Shown piece after piece: positions 13,062 through 15,225 of a stretch of DNA of 15,225 nt. Each line of letters opens with the position of its first letter. The first letter of the stretch is position 1. Below the pieces are notes generated by a model. The model worked only from the letters and a program-made list of their open reading frames with translations. It did not search any database and was not told the origin of the DNA. Both the position numbers and the translations under genes were made by a program. Source of the DNA: AC-69 sp044869895 (GTDB taxonomy: Bacteria > Actinomycetota > UBA4738 > HRBIN12); contig JBIOXZ010000091.1 in NCBI GenBank assembly GCA_044869895.1, positions 1-15,225 of the forward strand, read 5' to 3'.

Positions 13062-13093
13062 CCCGGGAAGAACCCCCAGGTCAGACGGGGGGA

Positions 13094-13122
13094 AGGGTAC
13101 TCCTCTCCGGAAGCGCGGTCAA
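13094..13122 (-). promoter_or_regulatory. rpoB distal promoter (P1)
   Basis: TTGACC (13117-13122), a 17-base spacer and TACCCT (13094-13099) fit the sigma-A pattern TTGAC-N17-TANNNT. It lies only 15 bases beyond the regulator gene's stop codon. The -35 region shares CGGGTTGAC with P2, and a further TTGACG lies at 13125-13130. Confidence 0.5.
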
Positions 13123-13136
13123 CCCGTCAACGCCGC

Positions 13137-13565
13137 CTAGTCGGCTGCCCCGGCCCAGTCCCTGAGGGGGGCCACCGTCGAGGACAGGGCCCCCTCGCGC
13201 TCGTCGCGGTCGCCGGAGAGCCCCTGGGCCTCGGCCGCCCGCTGCATGGCGAAGTACATGTCCGCCACGGCGTTCGCCAGGGTCCGGGCCTGGTCCGTGG
13301 ACTCGATTCGGACGCCCCGCTCGTGGAGGACGTTGAAGAAGTCCTCAAGGATCGCGCGCTCGTCACCGAGGAGCGCAGCTTCCGAGACCCTCAGTGCCCT
13401 GGCCAACCGCTCCAGTGTTTGGATGGACGGAGCGACATGGCCGTTCTCATAGCGGGACAGTCGGGCTTTGGGGATCCCCGAGATCTCCTCAAGGTCCGAC
13501 TGGGAGTATCCGGCCCCCATCCGCGTCTCGCGCAGACGTTGACCAAACGTCCTCTCATCGTTCAT
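13137..13565 (-). CDS. XRE-family helix-turn-helix regulator between rplL and rpoB
   Basis: This 142-residue protein begins with a Cro/CI-type helix-turn-helix domain (about 6-64). FGQRLRETRMGAGYSQSDLEEISGIPKARLSRYENG has the classic sequence with the RYENG turn after the recognition helix, followed by PSIQTLERLARALRVS. The remaining part (about 70-142) is predicted helical and I do not recognise it; it has no evident membrane segment or enzyme motif. The ATG has GAGGGGG eight bases upstream. It lies 88 bases after rplL and 175 bases before rpoB, same strand, with a candidate promoter of its own. Position suggests it could bind nearby promoters of the ribosomal or polymerase genes, or itself, but the target is not determined by the sequence. 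Confidence 0.88.
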   Translation of the reverse strand: MNDERTFGQRLRETRMGAGYSQSDLEEISGIPKARLSRYENGHVAPSIQTLERLARALRVSEAALLGDERAILEDFFNVLHERGVRIESTDQARTLANAVADMYFAMQRAAEAQGLSGDRDEREGALSSTVAPLRDWAGAAD

Positions 13566-13604
13566 GGAGACAGCCCCCTCGATCGCCCCACCCTGGGCGC
13601 AGGG

Positions 13605-13635
13605 AGCATATCAATGTAAGGGTGGATGAGCGCAA
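13605..13635 (-). promoter_or_regulatory. Candidate promoter of the HTH regulator gene
   Basis: TGA-TATGCT (13605-13613) is an extended -10 element. A weak -35, TTGCGC (13630-13635), sits 19 bases upstream. Initiation near 13598 would leave about 33 bases before the ATG. Confidence 0.4.
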
Positions 13636-13651
13636 AGGCCCAGCGTGAGCC
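13634..13651 (-). terminator. Weak hairpin with T3 tail after rplL
   Basis: GGCTCA (13646-13651) pairs with TGGGCC (13637-13642), including one G-U pair, over a three-base loop and is followed by TTT, three bases after the rplL stop. It may be a partial terminator between rplL and the downstream genes. The stem is short, so confidence is low. Confidence 0.3.
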
Positions 13652-13653
13652 CC

Positions 13654-14052
13654 CTATTTCACCTCGACCGTGGCGCCCGCCGCCTCCAGTTGTTCCTTGG
13701 CCTTGTCTGCCGTCTCCTTGTTGACCCGCTCCAGGACCGGCTTCGGCGCGCTGTCGACGAGGTCCTTGGCCTCCTTCAGGCCCAAGCTGGTCAGCGCCCG
13801 AACCTCCTTGATCACCTGGATCTTCTTCTCGCCCGCGCCCGTGAGCACCACGTCGAACTCCGTCTGCTCCTCGGCCTCCTCGCCGCCTCCCTGCGTGCCG
13901 GTGCCCGGTGCGGCCATCATGACCGGACCTGCCGTAGCGGCCTTCACGTCGAACGTCTCCTCGAACTTCTTGATGAAGTCCGAGAGCTCCAGGAGCGTCA
14001 TCTCCTTGAACTGCTCGAGCAGTTGGTCCGGGTCCGCCTTCTTCGTCGCCAT
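13654..14052 (-). CDS. rplL: 50S ribosomal protein L7/L12
   Basis: L7/L12 forms the multimeric stalk that recruits and activates the translation GTPases. The 132-residue product has the N-terminal dimerisation domain (about 1-35, LLEQFKEMTLLELSDFIKKFEETFDV), a flexible Ala/Gly/Glu hinge (about 38-63) and the GTPase-binding C-terminal domain (about 64-132, FDVVLTGAGEKKIQVIKEVRALTSLGLKEAKDLVDSAP, ending AAGATVEVK). The ATG is two bases past the rplJ stop. Its Shine-Dalgarno GGAGAGGAG lies inside the last rplJ codons, so the genes are translationally linked. A longer frame runs upstream but overlaps rplJ and is discarded. Confidence 0.99.
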   Translation of the reverse strand: MATKKADPDQLLEQFKEMTLLELSDFIKKFEETFDVKAATAGPVMMAAPGTGTQGGGEEAEEQTEFDVVLTGAGEKKIQVIKEVRALTSLGLKEAKDLVDSAPKPVLERVNKETADKAKEQLEAAGATVEVK

Positions 14053-14054
14053 GG

Positions 14055-14693
14055 TCACTCCTCTCCTTCTTCGGAGGCCTGGGCCTCCTGTGGTCCGGCG
14101 CCCTCGGCCTGTGGGGCCGGGACGTGGGCTTCCTCGTGGACCGGCTGCCCGGCCTCGGGCTCGGGGACGGCTTCCTCGCCGGGGGGAACCTTCTCCTTGT
14201 ACGCCTCGAGCAGGGAGAGGAACCGACCCTGGAGGGCCTGGAACATCCCGGCGGCCCTGGACATCTCTGCCTTGAAGGCGCCCGCGAGCCTGGACAGCAT
14301 GACGTCTCGTGACTCGAGCTCGGCCAGGCCGCGAGCCTCGTCGGCGCCCAACACACGCCCCTCCATGAACGCGCCCTTCAGGGCCAGGGCGGGAAACCGC
14401 TTCGCCGCCTCGACGACCCTCTTGGCCGCCGCCACCGGATCGCCGGCCACGAAAGCGACGGCGGTCGGGCCCTCCAACAGGCGTTCGAGCTCGCCCACGC
14501 CCGCCTCGCCGGCGGCCCGCTTCATCAAGGTGTTCTTGACCACGGAGAACCGGGTGTCGTCGCCGAGCGTCCGACGGAGCTCCGTGGCATCCTTCACGCT
14601 CAGCCCGCGGTACTCGGCCAGCAGCAAGGCCTGGGAGCTGCTGATCCGCCCCTTCAGCTTGGCAACCTGCTCGACCTTCTCCTGACTCGGCAT
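14055..14693 (-). CDS. rplJ: 50S ribosomal protein L10
   Basis: L10 anchors L7/L12 dimers to the 23S rRNA at the stalk base and typically represses its own operon through the mRNA leader. The 212-residue product has a normal globular domain (LLLAEYRGLSVKDATELRRTL, VVKNTLMKRA, GPTAVAFV), then the long C-terminal helix that binds L7/L12 (about 132-168). After this comes an unusual tail (169-212) rich in Pro and Glu, with 12 Glu and no Lys or Arg. Family members are commonly about 165-180 residues. The ATG at 14693 is preferred over an in-frame TTG five codons upstream because GGAGG lies just before it and MPSQEKVEQVAKLK resembles the family N terminus. Confidence 0.98.
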   Translation of the reverse strand: MPSQEKVEQVAKLKGRISSSQALLLAEYRGLSVKDATELRRTLGDDTRFSVVKNTLMKRAAGEAGVGELERLLEGPTAVAFVAGDPVAAAKRVVEAAKRFPALALKGAFMEGRVLGADEARGLAELESRDVMLSRLAGAFKAEMSRAAGMFQALQGRFLSLLEAYKEKVPPGEEAVPEPEAGQPVHEEAHVPAPQAEGAGPQEAQASEEGEE

Positions 14694-14710
14694 CACGCCT
14701 CCAGACAACG

Positions 14711-14741
14711 AAAATGCGCCTCCGCAGCGCGCGGAGGCGCA
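14711..14741 (-). terminator. Intrinsic terminator (attenuator) upstream of rplJ
   Basis: An 11-base-pair perfect stem (14715-14725 with 14731-14741, almost all GC) with a five-base loop is followed on the transcript by TTTT and then CGTTG. It lies between the L10 leader structure and the rplJ ribosome binding site, 18 bases before the ATG. This is the layout expected for premature termination controlled by L10. Confidence 0.85.
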
Positions 14742-14760
14742 CGTCGAATCGCGCTCGCCT

Positions 14761-14823
14761 CATCGCCTCGGCAGGTACCGGCGTGGCCGGATCATGCGGC
14801 GCCCCTGCGGTCTGCGGCGGTCC
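14761..14823 (-). promoter_or_regulatory. Ribosomal protein L10 leader RNA
   Basis: The transcript contains GCAGACCGCAGG (14804-14815) and ACCTGCCGAGGCG (14764-14776). GCAGG pairs with CCTGC and flanks internal-loop bases, the arrangement I recognise from the L10 leader family that binds the L10-L12 complex. Inside, CCGGC-CAC-GCCGG (14778-14790) forms a perfect apical hairpin. The element lies directly upstream of the rplJ terminator, as in other bacteria with this leader. Recognition is by motif and position; no covariance search was run. Confidence 0.8.
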
Positions 14824-15225
14824 CCAGGCTACCAGGCCTAGGCCGGAAGCCCCGCTCTTCCTGACGGGAGCGAACGAACCTCCTCGGGGAGGATGCCCAA
14901 CGCCTCATTTACGACGGCCAGGAACCGCTTCCCTTCCGATCGGGCTTTTCCCCTAAGTGTTTCCGTCTACCCCAAGCCGGGAAGTGGGGACGGGGAGCTG
15001 CGGACGCCTGTCAGCGATTCGGGGGGCGTGGCAGGCAACGCACCCTCTGTCTTGACCTGTTCCTGCCGTGGAACCCGATCGAGGGGCAGCGTACTTGCCC
15101 ATGGCGCTCAAGCGCCCGATCCGATCGGCCGAGCTTGAAGTTCGTCCCGCCCCGGCACCGCTACGGGCGGTTCGACAAGAGCGAAGGCGCTTGGGGGTTG
15201 AGGCCGTTTTGTGGCGTGGCATCCG
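14824..15225. other. Unassigned region upstream of the rplJ leader
   Basis: I see no supportable gene here. Structures include GGCCTAGGCC (14835-14844), a CCTCC/GGAGG hairpin with tetraloop (14879-14892), and GGCGC-TCAA-GCGCC (15103-15116). A plus-strand frame is open from GTG at 14957 to the window end (about 89 codons). A minus-strand frame of similar length starts at 15222. Neither resembles a known family or has a ribosome binding site. rplK-rplA, which often precede rplJ, are not present in the window. Confidence 0.5.
14826..14834 (-). promoter_or_regulatory. Possible extended -10 box for the rplJ leader
   Basis: TGG-TAGCCT lies at the 5' edge of the L10 leader. TAGCCT is identical to the -10 of the candidate str promoter. 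No -35 box is visible at 17-18 bases, so the true rplJ promoter may lie elsewhere or beyond the window. Confidence 0.3.

Noticed and set aside
14055..14763. Upstream extension of the rplL frame across rplJ
   Set aside because: It overlaps rplJ entirely in another frame. The ATG at 14052 with an excellent Shine-Dalgarno gives the standard L7/L12 N terminus.
15052..15080. TTGACC on the plus strand as a promoter
   Set aside because: No TANNNT -10 box is found at 16-19 bases downstream and there is no clear gene to drive.
14953..15222. Minus-strand frame of 89 codons at the window edge
   Set aside because: Ser/Arg/Ala-rich composition, no ribosome binding site and no recognised domain. It is not distinguishable from chance in GC-rich DNA.

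Overview
This GC-rich window holds two core information-processing gene clusters, almost all on the minus strand. The proteins look like Actinomycetota: RpoC has the Actinobacteria-type start (MLDVNYFDEIRIG), a charged coiled-coil segment after its N-terminal zinc site, and very close agreement with mycobacterial and streptomycete RpoC throughout. RpoB, S12 and S7 agree with this. Several details suggest a deep or poorly sampled lineage rather than Mycobacterium or Streptomyces: an extra segment in the RpoB lobe, an acidic tail on L10, and the gene arrangement. I cannot assign a class from sequence alone.

Layout in transcription order, which is right to left because most genes are on the minus strand. 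Bases 14824-15225 carry no gene I can support. A structured leader that I recognise as the ribosomal protein L10 leader (14761-14823) is followed by a textbook intrinsic terminator (14711-14741), then rplJ (L10) and rplL (L7/L12). A small XRE-type helix-turn-helix regulator gene sits between rplL and rpoB. Tandem sigma-A type promoters then precede rpoB and rpoC. A plus-strand inositol-monophosphatase-family gene lies between rpoC (convergent) and rpsL (divergent). Its promoter appears to produce a leaderless mRNA. The str operon rpsL-rpsG-fusA-tuf follows, and tuf ends at base 2.

The genes build the translation and transcription machinery: the L12 stalk (L10, L7/L12) recruits the translation GTPases encoded here (EF-G, EF-Tu), S12 and S7 are 30S proteins, and RpoB/RpoC form the catalytic core of RNA polymerase. 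The most interesting material is in the untranslated regions. Both ribosomal-protein operons appear to begin with an attenuator (hairpin plus T-rich tail), and the two tails share the nonamer TTTTCGTTG. The str leader has mutually exclusive pairings that could act as terminator and antiterminator. I see no mobile elements, CRISPR arrays, tRNA or rRNA genes, and no obvious novel defence or metabolic system.
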